DNA of 64,000 nucleotides from JADLGL01 sp963823045 (GTDB lineage Bacteria > Pseudomonadota > Alphaproteobacteria > Rhizobiales > Kaistiaceae), in the NCBI GenBank assembly GCA_963823045.1, contig CAWGKA010000012.1, forward strand, positions 372,001-436,000, given 5' to 3'. Positions 43,584-52,196 of this stretch are shown in pieces (the first letter of the stretch is position 1; each line of letters opens with the position of its first letter). The notes below the pieces were generated by a model. It made no database searches. It saw only the letters and a program-made list of their open reading frames with translations, and was not told where the DNA came from. Position numbers and translations under genes: made by a program.

Positions 43584-44540
43584 GTGACAGAACTCACCGA
43601 AACCGAAGCCAATGCGGCCCCGCCAGGCGGTCGCGTTGAGGAGATCGCGACAGCGGACGGCATTCGCCTGCGCTGCGCCACGTGGCCGGCCAGGACGGCC
43701 GCGCCGAAGGGCACTGTCGTCCTGCTTCACGGCAGGACCGAATTCATCGAGAAATATTTCGAGACGATCGGCGATCTCCTGAAGCGCGGCTTCGCGGTCG
43801 CCACATTCGACTGGCGCAGCCAAGGACGGTCGCAGCGTCTCGTCAGTGGTGCCTGCCATATCGAGAGCTTCGCCGACTACGATCGCGACCTCGATGCGGT
43901 GATGCGCCAGATCGTACTGCCCGATTGTCCGCAGCCGCATTTCGCGCTGGCCCACTCGATGGGATCGCTCGCCTGCCTCAGAGCGGCGCGCGACGGCCGC
44001 GTGCGCTTCGACCGTATGGTCTTGATGGCGCCGATGCTCGCCCTGTCGCGGCGGTCGGCGCCGCCGATGGGGCTCGTTCGGTTCGCTGCCGCTCTCAGCC
44101 TTTTCTTCGGCGGCGACAATCGTCCGGTCGCCAATCGCGCTCTTCGCAAGCGCTACGAGATCGACGAGGGGGCTCGCGAAGACATCATGGATGCCGTGCA
44201 GGACGTGGCGCCGGATCTGCGCACCGGCTTCCCGACAACGCGCTGGGTCTATGCGGCGCTGATGGCCATGCGTGAAGCGGAAGCACCGGCATTCGCCGCA
44301 GCCATCAAGCAGCCGATGCTGCTGATGGCGATGGGCCGCGACAGGGTCGTTTCGAACGAGGCAATCTACCGCTTTGCCGGCGACGCGCGGTCGTCGGCAC
44401 AGATCGTCGTGCCCGGTTCCGGTCATGAAGTGCTGATGGAACCCGATCCCGTGCGGGAACAGTTCTGGGCGGCGTTCGATGCTTTCGTCCCAGGCGGCGA
44501 CCCGTTCGCGCTCGCCTCAGCCGCCGGCCAGTCGCCTTAG
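43584..44540 (+). CDS. alpha/beta hydrolase, lysophospholipase-like (PldB family)
   Basis: 318 residues. Oxyanion region VVLLHGRTEFIEKYFETIGD, WRSQGRSQRLV, nucleophile elbow ALAHSMGSLAC, acid/His region GRDRVVSNEAIYRF and PGSGHEVLME. Members cleave monoacylglycerol or lysophospholipids. No signal peptide. GTG 43584 is the first start after the small-RNA terminator; the frame is open further up to 43527 but that part is the terminator itself. Overlaps the hisN 3' end by 24 bases. Confidence 0.85.
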   Translation: MTELTETEANAAPPGGRVEEIATADGIRLRCATWPARTAAPKGTVVLLHGRTEFIEKYFETIGDLLKRGFAVATFDWRSQGRSQRLVSGACHIESFADYDRDLDAVMRQIVLPDCPQPHFALAHSMGSLACLRAARDGRVRFDRMVLMAPMLALSRRSAPPMGLVRFAAALSLFFGGDNRPVANRALRKRYEIDEGAREDIMDAVQDVAPDLRTGFPTTRWVYAALMAMREAEAPAFAAAIKQPMLLMAMGRDRVVSNEAIYRFAGDARSSAQIVVPGSGHEVLMEPDPVREQFWAAFDAFVPGGDPFALASAAGQSP

Positions 44541-45299
44541 AATCCGGTCGTGCAATCGAGCGTCGCCGGTCGCCACGACCTGACCGCTGTCGGGTGGCGG
44601 GCCGCCCTGCCAATCGGTGACCTTGCCGCCCGCGCCTTCGATGATCGGGATGAGCGGCATGATGTCAAAGGGGTTCAGCTGCGCTTCGATGACGGCGTCG
44701 ATGAAGCCTGCCGCCAGCATGCAGTAGGCGTAGCAGTCGGTCCCGTAGCGGGCGAGGCGAACCTCGTGCTCGACCCTCTCATAGGCGCTCCGCTCGTCGT
44801 CCGAGAAGAGGTTCGGCGCGGTGGTGAAGAGGACCGCCTCATCGATCGAAGCGCAGGGTCTCGTCTTGAGCGGGCGATTGCCGTCGGGACCTTCATAGCG
44901 CGCCGTCGCGCCGTCGCCGATATAGCGCTCGCCGGTGAAGGGCTGCACCATCAGGCCGAGCTTCGGCTTGCCGCGTTCCAGGAGGCCGATCAGTACGCCC
45001 CATAGCGGGACGCCTGAGATGAAGGAGCGCGTGCCGTCGATCGGATCGATGATCCAGACCAAATCCGCGTCGGGGTTCTCGCTGCCGAATTCTTCGCCGA
45101 CGATGCCATGATCGGGATAGGCGGCGGCGATTGCAGAGCGCATCGCTCGCTCCGCGTCGCGGTCGGCCACGGTTACGGGATCGAAGCCGGCGTCGTCCTT
45201 GTTGTCGACTTTCGTCGCGTGGCGGAAGTGCGGGAGCGTGGCGGCTGCAGCGATGTCGCCGAGCCTCATCAAAAACGCCTCATAATCAGGCGACGGCAC
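44517..45299 (-). CDS. hisN: inositol-monophosphatase family, histidinol-phosphatase-like (HisN)
   Basis: 260 residues. Metal-binding motifs GIVGEEFGSE, WIIDPIDGTRSFISG and the C-terminal NPFDIMPLIPIIEGAGG (family WDxAA site is here FDIMP) give a Mg2+-dependent phosphatase. The form with RSFISG and YCMLAAGFIDAVIE is the HisN group that hydrolyses histidinol phosphate in actinobacteria and alphaproteobacteria; inositol phosphatase is the alternative. Convergent with the hydrolase gene. Confidence 0.87.
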   Translation of the reverse strand: MPSPDYEAFLMRLGDIAAAATLPHFRHATKVDNKDDAGFDPVTVADRDAERAMRSAIAAAYPDHGIVGEEFGSENPDADLVWIIDPIDGTRSFISGVPLWGVLIGLLERGKPKLGLMVQPFTGERYIGDGATARYEGPDGNRPLKTRPCASIDEAVLFTTAPNLFSDDERSAYERVEHEVRLARYGTDCYAYCMLAAGFIDAVIEAQLNPFDIMPLIPIIEGAGGKVTDWQGGPPPDSGQVVATGDARLHDRILRRLAGG

Positions 45300-45333
45300 A
45301 TCTTCTCCCTTCGGTTACGGACCAGTTTGTCGC

Positions 45334-45432
45334 ATGTCTCCAACGCAATTGGCGGCAGAAAACAAGGCTTTCCTGGAAATTGCTGCCGAGATTGCCAACT
45401 TTGTGACCAAACGCGTCAAGTTTTGTCCTTGA
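45334..45432 (+). CDS. possible small ORF in the hisN - amidohydrolase gap
   Basis: 32 codons (MSPTQLAAENKAFLEIAAEI then ANFVTKRVKFCP) that form an amphipathic helix. No ribosome-binding site. The following bases in another frame read PAAVDTLIAAALLGRFLPRL, so a longer protein with a frame break is conceivable. A plus-strand terminator at 45522-45557 is the main sign that this strand is transcribed at all. Confidence 0.25.
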   Translation: MSPTQLAAENKAFLEIAAEIANFVTKRVKFCP

Positions 45433-45521
45433 AGAAAGGGTTGCCTGCTTCAAATATTGATCCTGCGGCAGTTGATACCCTCATTGCCGCAGCCCTCCTT
45501 GGGCGTTTCCTCCCTAGACTC

Positions 45522-45557
45522 GGGCCCGGTCGCACCTGCGACCGGCCCCTTTTTTTA
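45522..45557 (+). terminator. plus-strand intrinsic terminator without an annotated upstream gene
   Basis: CCGGTCGC (45526-45533) and GCGACCGG (45538-45545), flanked by GGG/CCC, then eight T. Both neighbouring genes run on the minus strand, so a plus-strand transcript (small RNA or small ORF) is implied. Confidence 0.75.
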
Positions 45558-46442
45558 TTCGGCTGCCACACGCGGCGGTTCGATAGCGTCTTGGGCGTCG
45601 CGCACGAGTTCCATCACCAAGCCCGCCAGGTCGGCCTGCAACGGGTCATAACCCTTCGATCGCTCCAACGTGCGCTCGTTCAAATAGAGCGATCGATTGA
45701 TCTCGATCTGGATGGCGTGCGTGCCATGCTTGGGCCGGCCGTAGTGCTCGGTGATGAAACCGCCGGCATAGGGGCGGTTGCGGCTGACATCGTAGCCACG
45801 CCGAACGAGGGCGGCTTCGATCAGATCGGTGAGAGCGTCGGCGCAACTTGAGCCGTGTCGATCGCCGAGGACAAAATCGGCCTTGCGCAGACCACCCGTG
45901 CGCACGGTGGACGGCATGGAATGGCAGTCGATGAGGATGGCCATGCCAAACGCCTCATGCGTCCGGTCGAGAAGCCGGCGCAGGGCGCGATGGTAGGGCA
46001 CATAGACCGTCTCGATACGGTCGAGCGCTTCGGTCACGGGCAGGGGGTCGGTGTAGATCGCCTTGCCGTCGGCGACGACGCGCGGAATCGTGCCGAGACC
46101 GGCGGCGACCCGGGCCGAGCGTGTGTTGGCAAATGACGGCAGGGTACCGTCAAACATCTTCGGGTCGAGTTCGAAGGGCTCTCGATTGACGTCGAGCCAA
46201 GCCCGCGGAAAATGCGCATGGAGCAGCGGCGCCGTTCCCGCGATCGCCGCCTCGAACAGGCGGTCGACATCGGTGTCTTCCGACTGCCTCACGGCGCGCG
46301 CGTTGAGATGGGTGCGGGCGAGAAGCGAGGCCGGGTAGCGCGATCCGCTATGCGGCGAATTGAACACCAGCGGCGCGACGGGCTCGGCCGGAGCAACAAT
46401 CTCGAACGCATTGCCCGGATCGAACTCTTCGGCCTCAGCCAT
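45555..46442 (-). CDS. N-formylglutamate amidohydrolase family protein
   Basis: 295 residues. FNSPHSGSRYPASL, SEDTDVDRLFEAA, HFPRAWLDVNREPFELD, LIDCHSMPS and YAGGFITEHYGRP match the zinc-dependent N-formylglutamate amidohydrolase (HutG-like) family, which releases formate from N-formylglutamate in histidine breakdown or cleaves related N-formyl compounds. No other hut genes are near. ATG 46442 (MAEAEEFDPG) is preferred over the open frame to 46553. Divergent from cpdR with 196 bases between; that pairing is common in Hyphomicrobiales. Confidence 0.9.
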   Translation of the reverse strand: MAEAEEFDPGNAFEIVAPAEPVAPLVFNSPHSGSRYPASLLARTHLNARAVRQSEDTDVDRLFEAAIAGTAPLLHAHFPRAWLDVNREPFELDPKMFDGTLPSFANTRSARVAAGLGTIPRVVADGKAIYTDPLPVTEALDRIETVYVPYHRALRRLLDRTHEAFGMAILIDCHSMPSTVRTGGLRKADFVLGDRHGSSCADALTDLIEAALVRRGYDVSRNRPYAGGFITEHYGRPKHGTHAIQIEINRSLYLNERTLERSKGYDPLQADLAGLVMELVRDAQDAIEPPRVAAE

Positions 46443-46638
46443 GAAATCGGTACCCTGCTGGGCGACGGAACGGGTCCCAGCCCGGTCGCCATGTGAAAGA
46501 AAGCTTGCCAACAAGGGACGAGGCTGTCCACTTTCGTCGACGCCGCGCCCCAAATCGGTTCACGCGTTCTTTACGCCCGCGGCCTTAGTCGGAATAACCG
46601 GCATTGCGCAAATGAGGGGGAAGATCGGGGTGTTGCTG

Positions 46639-46998
46639 ATGTCTCGGATCCTGTTGGCTGAAGATGATGACGACATGCGCCGCTTCCTGACCAAGGCGCT
46701 GGAGGCGGCGGGCTATGACGTCGTTTCGTTCGACAATGGTCTGTCGGCCTACCAGCGGCTGCGCGAAGAGCCCTTCACGCTGCTCCTCACCGACATTGTC
46801 ATGCCGGAAATGGACGGCATCGAACTCGCTCGGAAGGCAACCGAACTCGACCCGGATCTGAAGGTCATGTTCATCACCGGCTTCGCCGCGGTCGCGCTCA
46901 ACCCGGATTCGCAGGCGCCGAAGGATGCGAAGGTGCTGTCGAAGCCCTTCCATCTGCGCGACCTCGTCAATGAGGTCGAGAAGCTGCTGGTGGCCTGA
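46639..46998 (+). CDS. cpdR: single-domain response regulator CpdR
   Basis: 119 residues, a receiver domain only. Acidic pocket Glu8-Asp9-Asp10, phospho-acceptor Asp52 in LLLTDIVMPEMDGIE, and SKPFHLRDLVNEVEKLL. FITGFAAVALNPDSQAPKDA is specific to CpdR. Unphosphorylated CpdR delivers ClpXP substrates and so drives timed destruction of CtrA and others at the cell pole; the CckA-ChpT relay phosphorylates it. CtrA-type boxes elsewhere in this window fit that network. ATG 46639 begins MSRILLAEDD. Confidence 0.95.
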   Translation: MSRILLAEDDDDMRRFLTKALEAAGYDVVSFDNGLSAYQRLREEPFTLLLTDIVMPEMDGIELARKATELDPDLKVMFITGFAAVALNPDSQAPKDAKVLSKPFHLRDLVNEVEKLLVA

Positions 46999-47042
46999 CG
47001 TCGGCTGGTCCTTCCGCCAAATTCCGCTAGTGTCGCCGGCCC

Positions 47043-48533
47043 ATGGCCGGTTTCGTTCTCGCCATCGATCAGGGTACGACCTCGACGCGTTCCATCGTCT
47101 TCGATGCGGCGCAGCGGTCTGTCGCCGTCGCGCAGCGCGAATTGACGCAGCACTATCCACGGCCGGGCTGGGTCGAGCATGACCCCGAGGAGATTTGGGC
47201 CGCTACGCTGGCAACCATGCGCGACGCCGTGGCGAGGGCCCGGATCGACGCCTCGGAAATCGCCGGCATCGGCATCACCAATCAGCGCGAAACGGTCGTG
47301 CTTTGGGAGCGCGCCACAGGCCGGCCCGTCGGCAATGCCATTGTCTGGCAGGATCGGAGGACCGCCGGGCGCTGCGCGGAGTTGCGCGAGGCCGGGCTGG
47401 AGCCGGAGTTCGCCGAGCGCACCGGTCTTCTGCTCGACCCGTATTTTTCGGCGACGAAGGTCGCCTGGATGCTCGGACAGGATGACGGCGTCCGAGCGGC
47501 GGCGGAGACCGGCGAGATCCTGTTCGGAACGATCGATACGTTCCTCATCTGGCGGCTGACCGGCGGCAAGGTGCACGCCACCGACGCCACCAATGCTGCC
47601 CGCACGCTCCTCTTCAATATCGACCGGAATGAATGGGATGCGGACCTGCTGGCGCTGCTGCAGGTGCCCGAAGCGATGCTGCCGCAGGTCTATGATTGCG
47701 CCGCCGATTTCGGCATGACGGACGCTGATGTCCTAGGCGTTCCCGTCCCCATTCTGGGCGTTGCCGGCGATCAGCAGGCGGCGACGATGGGCCAGGCCTG
47801 CTTCGCGCCGGGCATGACGAAATCGACCTATGGCACTGGATGCTTTGCGCTTCTCAACACCGGCGCGGACCGCGTGCATTCGCAGAACCGGCTTCTCAGT
47901 ACGATCGCCTATCGGTTTGACGGCAAGACAACTTACGCGCTCGAAGGGGCGATCTTCATAGCAGGCGCTGCCGTACAGTGGCTGCGCGATGGGCTGAAGA
48001 TCATCGGCCATGCGAGCGAAAGCGGAGCGCTCGCCGAGAAGGCCGATCCGGCGCAGAGCGTCTATCTCGTGCCGGCTTTCGTCGGCCTGGGCGCACCCTG
48101 GTGGGATGCCGAGGCGCGCGGGGCGCTGTACGGTCTCACCCGCAATACGGGGCCGGCCGAGATCGCCCGCGCGACGCTGGAATTGGTGGCCTTCCAGACG
48201 CACGATCTCCTTGATGCCATGCGCCGCGACTGGCCTGGCGGGGAGGCGACGGTGCTCCGTGTTGATGGCGGCATGGTCGCGTCGGATTGGACGATGCAGA
48301 ACCTTGCCGACATCCTCGGCGCATCGGTCGACCGGCCGACCTTCCTTGAAACGACGGCGCTGGGCGCTGCTTGGCTCGCGGCCTCACGGGCGGGGCTTTG
48401 GCCGGGGATGGAGGGCTTCGCCGCCTCCTGGGCGCTCGATCGGCGGTTTGAGCCGGTGATCGATGAAACGGTGCGGGCGCAGCGCCTGGCTGGGTGGCAG
48501 ATCGCCGTCCAGAGGACGCTGACTGCACGTTGA
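47043..48533 (+). CDS. glpK: glycerol kinase
   Basis: 496 residues, full FGGY kinase. LAIDQGTTSTRSIVFDAAQR is the N-terminal phosphate-binding motif; NQRETVVLWERATGRPVGNA, DATNAARTLLFNI, GDQQAATMGQACF and DGGMVASDWTMQ follow. It phosphorylates glycerol to glycerol-3-phosphate. It follows cpdR by 44 bases but has no glp partners here. Confidence 0.97.
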   Translation: MAGFVLAIDQGTTSTRSIVFDAAQRSVAVAQRELTQHYPRPGWVEHDPEEIWAATLATMRDAVARARIDASEIAGIGITNQRETVVLWERATGRPVGNAIVWQDRRTAGRCAELREAGLEPEFAERTGLLLDPYFSATKVAWMLGQDDGVRAAAETGEILFGTIDTFLIWRLTGGKVHATDATNAARTLLFNIDRNEWDADLLALLQVPEAMLPQVYDCAADFGMTDADVLGVPVPILGVAGDQQAATMGQACFAPGMTKSTYGTGCFALLNTGADRVHSQNRLLSTIAYRFDGKTTYALEGAIFIAGAAVQWLRDGLKIIGHASESGALAEKADPAQSVYLVPAFVGLGAPWWDAEARGALYGLTRNTGPAEIARATLELVAFQTHDLLDAMRRDWPGGEATVLRVDGGMVASDWTMQNLADILGASVDRPTFLETTALGAAWLAASRAGLWPGMEGFAASWALDRRFEPVIDETVRAQRLAGWQIAVQRTLTAR

Positions 48534-48545
48534 CGGTTTGCGTGC

Positions 48546-48574
48546 TTGAACCTGCCGCTTCCGCCCTGTTATAT
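48546..48574 (+). promoter_or_regulatory. sigma-70 promoter of tRNA-Val
   Basis: TTGAAC (48546-48551) and TTATAT (48569-48574), 17 bases apart, 30 bases before the tRNA. Confidence 0.65.
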
Positions 48575-48604
48575 CGCGCCGGCGTCGGCGCAGCTGGCGT
48601 TCCC

Positions 48605-48679
48605 GGGCGATTAGCTCAGCGGGAGAGCACTACGTTGACATCGTAGGGGTCACTGGTTCGATCCCAGTATCGCCCACCA
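48605..48679 (+). tRNA. tRNA-Val (GAC)
   Basis: 75 nucleotides with encoded CCA. Acceptor GGGCGAT/ATCGCCC, D arm TTAGCTCAGCGGGAGAGC, anticodon stem CTACG/CGTAG with loop TTGACAT (anticodon GAC), T arm CACTGGTTCGATCCCAGT. Confidence 0.97.
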
Positions 48680-48697
48680 TTATCTTGCAATGCGGCA

Positions 48698-48715
48698 GGC
48701 GCGCCTCGGCGCGCC
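48698..48715 (+). terminator. hairpin after tRNA-Val
   Basis: GGCGCGC and GCGCGCC with loop CTCG, then ATTTCC. Strong stem but a short T run. Confidence 0.55.
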
Positions 48716-48742
48716 ATTTCCATCGGATAAGAGGCGATCCGG

Positions 48743-49477
48743 ATGGACTTGGAAGGATATCTGCGTGGCCCCTTCGCCGCCATCCGCGGCTGGTGCGAGG
48801 CTGGCCTGTGGCAGACGGTCGAGGCCGTCCTTGACGTTCAAGCGAGGTTGAAAGTCGCGGGCCCGGTCGCCGAGATTGGCGTCCACCACGGCAGGTTCTT
48901 CATTGGCCTGGCGCTCGCCAAGAATCATCCGAGCAATAACCTGGCGATCGACGTTTTCGACGATCAGCTGTTCAACATCGACAATTCGGGTCGGGGCAAC
49001 CGGAGCGCATTCTTGCGGAACCTCGAAGCCTGCGGGATCTCGGCCGGCAGCGTCGATATCAGGCAGACCGACAGCAGCACGCTGACGGATGCCGAGATTT
49101 CCGCAATCCGGGCGGCAAGCGGCGGTTTCAGCCTGTTCAGCGTGGACGGCGGTCATCTCGCCGATTACGCCTATGGCGACACGCAGGTGGCGATGAGACT
49201 GACCAGCCCCGGCGGCGTCATCTTTGTCGACGACTACCTCAACCCGGACTGGCCGGGCGTCGGCGAGGCGATCGCCAAATTGTATCTCATGAGCGCTCCG
49301 GTGTTCGTGCCCTTCGCCTACACCGCGAACAAGCTGCTGCTATGCCATCGCCGGCATCATGAGCAGTATCTGGACGGGACGCTCAGCTTCATTCGGCAGT
49401 GCTATCCGGACACCCGTGTCAGCAAGCGGGTTATCCGCTTCGGATACCGCACCCTGGCGATCCATCCGGAGGGGTAG
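48743..49477 (+). CDS. class I SAM-dependent methyltransferase-like protein
   Basis: 244 residues. VAEIGVHHGRFFIGLALAKN is motif I of the Rossmann-like fold, IDVFDDQLFNIDNS and FSLFSVDGGHLADYAYGDTQ and GGVIFVDDYLNPDWPGVGEA follow as in Methyltransf_24 proteins linked to glycan or small-molecule methylation. ATG 48743 follows GAGGCG. It comes directly after tRNA-Val and before rpmJ with no functional partner. Substrate unknown. Confidence 0.78.
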   Translation: MDLEGYLRGPFAAIRGWCEAGLWQTVEAVLDVQARLKVAGPVAEIGVHHGRFFIGLALAKNHPSNNLAIDVFDDQLFNIDNSGRGNRSAFLRNLEACGISAGSVDIRQTDSSTLTDAEISAIRAASGGFSLFSVDGGHLADYAYGDTQVAMRLTSPGGVIFVDDYLNPDWPGVGEAIAKLYLMSAPVFVPFAYTANKLLLCHRRHHEQYLDGTLSFIRQCYPDTRVSKRVIRFGYRTLAIHPEG

Positions 49478-49597
49478 GGCGATGGGTCCGTTCGGCGCCG
49501 AATTCTGCCCTCTTGCCGTTGACGGCAGCATGCCGGTCATCGTAGAGGTCACGACCTTCAAATCAGATCAGACGCCTTTCAACCCGCGACGTATGTC

Positions 49598-49723
49598 ATG
49601 AAGATCAAGAACTCGCTGAAATCGCTGCGCTCGCGGCACCGCGCCAACCGCCTCGTCCGGCGGAAGGGACGCGTCTACATCATCAACAAGACCAACCGCC
49701 GCTTCAAGGCGCGGCAGGGCTGA
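49598..49723 (+). CDS. rpmJ: ribosomal protein bL36, zinc-free type
   Basis: 41 residues: MKIKNSLKSLRSRHRANRLV, then RRKGRVYIINKTNRRFKARQ and G. All four zinc Cys/His positions of the C+ form are missing, so it is the C- form normal for alphaproteobacteria. It binds 23S rRNA in the large subunit. Confidence 0.96.
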   Translation: MKIKNSLKSLRSRHRANRLVRRKGRVYIINKTNRRFKARQG

Positions 49724-49758
49724 TTTCGTTAACAGCTATAATGGGTTGAGGGCTGGCG

Positions 49759-51195
49759 CTAGGCTGCGCCGGTCCCGCTTTCGTTCACCACGGCGATGCG
49801 CAGCATATTGGTCGTGCCCGGCCGTCCCATCGGGATGCCGGCCGTGACGATGATGCGGTCGCCCGGGCGGGCGAAGCCCTCACGCACAGCCACCTCACAG
49901 GCCCGGTCGACCATGCCGTCGAGATCGGGCGCCTCGTCACCAAAGACACAGTGAAGGCCCCAGCCGAGCGCCAGGCGGCGAGCGGTGCCGACGACCGTCG
50001 AGAAGGCAATGATCGGCGTCTGCGGCCGTTCGCGCGAGACGCGAAGGCCGGTCGTGCCGGAGCCGGTGTAGCAGCAGATCGCGGCGAGTTTCAGCGTTTC
50101 GGCGATCTGGCGGACGGCGGCGGCAATCGCGTCGGCGGCTGAGGGCAAGGGCTCGGCACGCTGCGCGTTGATGATGCCGGCGAAGTTGATGTCGCGCTCC
50201 ACCTCCATTGCAATGCGGTCCATCGTGGCGACGGCCTCGACGGGGTATGCGCCCACAGCCGATTCCGCCGACAGCATGATGGCGTCGGCGCCTTCGAACA
50301 CGGCGGTCGCAACGTCGGAGACTTCGGCGCGGGTCGGCACAGGCGCGGCGATCATGGATTCGAGCATCTGGGTCGCAACGACGACGGGCTTGCCGGCACG
50401 GCGGGCAGCGCGGGTGATCTGCTTCTGAATACCCGGAACGCGCTCCAGCGGGACCTCAACACCCAGATCGCCACGCGCGACCATCAGCGCGTCGGCCACC
50501 TCGATAATCTCGGCCAGATGCTGGACGGCCTGCGGCTTCTCGATCTTGGCGAGAATGCCGACCCTGCCGCCGCATCGTTCACGAATGTGGTCGAGATCGG
50601 CGGAGTGCTGGACGAAGGAGAGGGCGACCCAGTCGGCGCTGGTCTCCAGCACGGCGTCGAGATCGGCCTGGTCCTTCGGCGTCATGGCGGCGAATTCAAG
50701 TGTGGTGTCGGGGATGCTGACACCCTTCTTGTCGGAGAGCTTCGTTCCCGACTGGACCTTCGTCTTGGCATGGTCGGTGCCGGCCTCGGTGACGAGCAAT
50801 TGCACCTGCCCGTCATTGAGAAGGAGGCGATCGCCGACCTTCAGCGCGGCGAATATCTCCGAATGCGGCAGGAAGACCCGGGTCTGGTCACCGGGGGTCG
50901 GGTCGCTGTCCAGCGTAAATTCCTGCCCCGGTTCGAGCGTGACGTTGACGCCAACGAACGTTCCGATGCGGAATTTCGGTCCCTGCAGGTCGGCGAGAAT
51001 GCCGATCGGATGGCCGCTATCCCTCTCCACCTCGCGGATGAGATCGACAAGGCGTCGAAGCTCATCATGCGGCGTGTGGCTCATATTGATGCGGAACAGG
51101 TCGGCCCCGGCCCCAACCAGGGCGGAGATGACTTTCTTGGACGACGAGGCAGGGCCCAACGTCGCCAGAATCTTTACCTTGCGCAGGCGCTTCAT
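49759..51195 (-). CDS. pyk: pyruvate kinase
   Basis: 478 residues. It makes ATP and pyruvate from phosphoenolpyruvate, the last glycolytic step. KILATLGPASSSKK, MSHTPHDELRRLVDLIREVE, ADLQGPKFRIGTF, ILAKIEKPQAVQHL (catalytic Lys), VARGDLGVEVPLERVPGIQK and MLSAESAVGAYP are present, with the C-terminal allosteric domain. Its ATG overlaps the DUF1036 stop (ATGA), so the two are translated together. Confidence 0.97.
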   Translation of the reverse strand: MKRLRKVKILATLGPASSSKKVISALVGAGADLFRINMSHTPHDELRRLVDLIREVERDSGHPIGILADLQGPKFRIGTFVGVNVTLEPGQEFTLDSDPTPGDQTRVFLPHSEIFAALKVGDRLLLNDGQVQLLVTEAGTDHAKTKVQSGTKLSDKKGVSIPDTTLEFAAMTPKDQADLDAVLETSADWVALSFVQHSADLDHIRERCGGRVGILAKIEKPQAVQHLAEIIEVADALMVARGDLGVEVPLERVPGIQKQITRAARRAGKPVVVATQMLESMIAAPVPTRAEVSDVATAVFEGADAIMLSAESAVGAYPVEAVATMDRIAMEVERDINFAGIINAQRAEPLPSAADAIAAAVRQIAETLKLAAICCYTGSGTTGLRVSRERPQTPIIAFSTVVGTARRLALGWGLHCVFGDEAPDLDGMVDRACEVAVREGFARPGDRIIVTAGIPMGRPGTTNMLRIAVVNESGTGAA

Positions 51196-51767
51196 CGGGC
51201 GCTGACACCTTGTTGGTCGGTGAGTTGAACGATGTGGACTGAACGGCCGCCGGTGTCGACCTCGACAAATCCTGTGCGGTCATAGCCGCGGGCGACGCAG
51301 TCTTCAACACCACGGATGGTGAAGGCCTGATCGCTGGTGCACATAAAGGTGTTCCCGGCCCACTCGCCGCCGAGCGTGTAGTCGACGGCGTAGACGTAAT
51401 AGTAGCGGTCTTGCAAGGGGCCGGCCAATGCGTCCGGCGTCACGCAGCTTTGCTCGTCGCCGCCGGGCGGCAATGTCCACCAGCCTTCCGTTACCATCTC
51501 ATCGCCGTCGCGATAGCCGATGGCGACGCCGACGGTGCTGTTGGTGAGATTGCAGACCTGAAAGGCCGACGTCGTCTGTGTCGCGGCCTGTTCTTCAGCG
51601 GGCGCAGATGCCGCAGGCGAAGCGGTCGGCTCCTGGTCGCCAGACGAGCAGGCCGCGAGACCAAGCCCGAGAAGCGCGATCGACGCGACGTTGCCGATGT
51701 TCCGAAACGACCTCGGCCGCCTCGCAAGGGCGATCAAGAGGCGCTGAGAAATCAATTGATTGGGCAT
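51192..51767 (-). CDS. DUF1036 lipoprotein-like membrane/periplasmic protein
   Basis: 191 residues. An N-terminal basic stretch (LLIALARRPRSFRNIGNVAS), a hydrophobic run and LGLAACSSGD, a lipobox, suggest a lipoprotein. FQVCNLTNSTVGVAIGYRDG, EGWWTLPPGGDEQSCVT and DYTLGGEWAGNTFMCTSDQA are DUF1036. Four Cys may pair. The pairing with pyk is conserved in Hyphomicrobiales, reason unknown. Start 51767; starts further inside would lose the membrane run. Confidence 0.85.
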   Translation of the reverse strand: MPNQLISQRLLIALARRPRSFRNIGNVASIALLGLGLAACSSGDQEPTASPAASAPAEEQAATQTTSAFQVCNLTNSTVGVAIGYRDGDEMVTEGWWTLPPGGDEQSCVTPDALAGPLQDRYYYVYAVDYTLGGEWAGNTFMCTSDQAFTIRGVEDCVARGYDRTGFVEVDTGGRSVHIVQLTDQQGVSAR

Positions 51768-51938
51768 AGGCCTCGTCGGGAAGAAAGCCCCACCGGGTTA
51801 TGCAGTCCGCGTTTCGGCGATGTCAACGCGCTTTACCGGCGTGTTCTTCCCCGATGTTCGCGGTTGCGCCGTAGCGCGCTTGACCGACCGCCGCAGCTTC
51901 GGCACTGACGCGGCTTCAACCATTTGAGGACGGGAATC

Positions 51939-52196
51939 ATGGCCGAGTCAGGCGGCATTGCAGCGGCTCAGTTGAAATCGATCGTGGAGCGAATCGAGCG
52001 GCTGGAAGAAGAGAAGAAGGCGCTCGGCGATGACATCCGCGACGTCTATGCCGAAGCCAAAGCCAACGGCTTCGACACGAAGACGCTGCGAACGGTGGTG
52101 AGGCTGCGCAAACAGGATCGTGCCGAACGGGAAGAGCAGGAGGCGCTGCTCGACCTCTATCTTCATGCGCTCGGAATGGCTCCGGAAACTACCTAG
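51939..52196 (+). CDS. DUF2312 (GapR-like) nucleoid-associated protein
   Basis: 85 residues, nearly all coiled coil: LKSIVERIERLEEEKKALGD, DIRDVYAEAKANGFDTKTLR and TVVRLRKQDRAEREEQEALL. DUF2312 contains GapR, which encircles over-twisted DNA in front of replication and transcription forks. ATG 51939 has GAGGACGG upstream. Divergent from DUF1036-pyk, overlapping the next gene's stop by 8 bases. Confidence 0.93.
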   Translation: MAESGGIAAAQLKSIVERIERLEEEKKALGDDIRDVYAEAKANGFDTKTLRTVVRLRKQDRAEREEQEALLDLYLHALGMAPETT

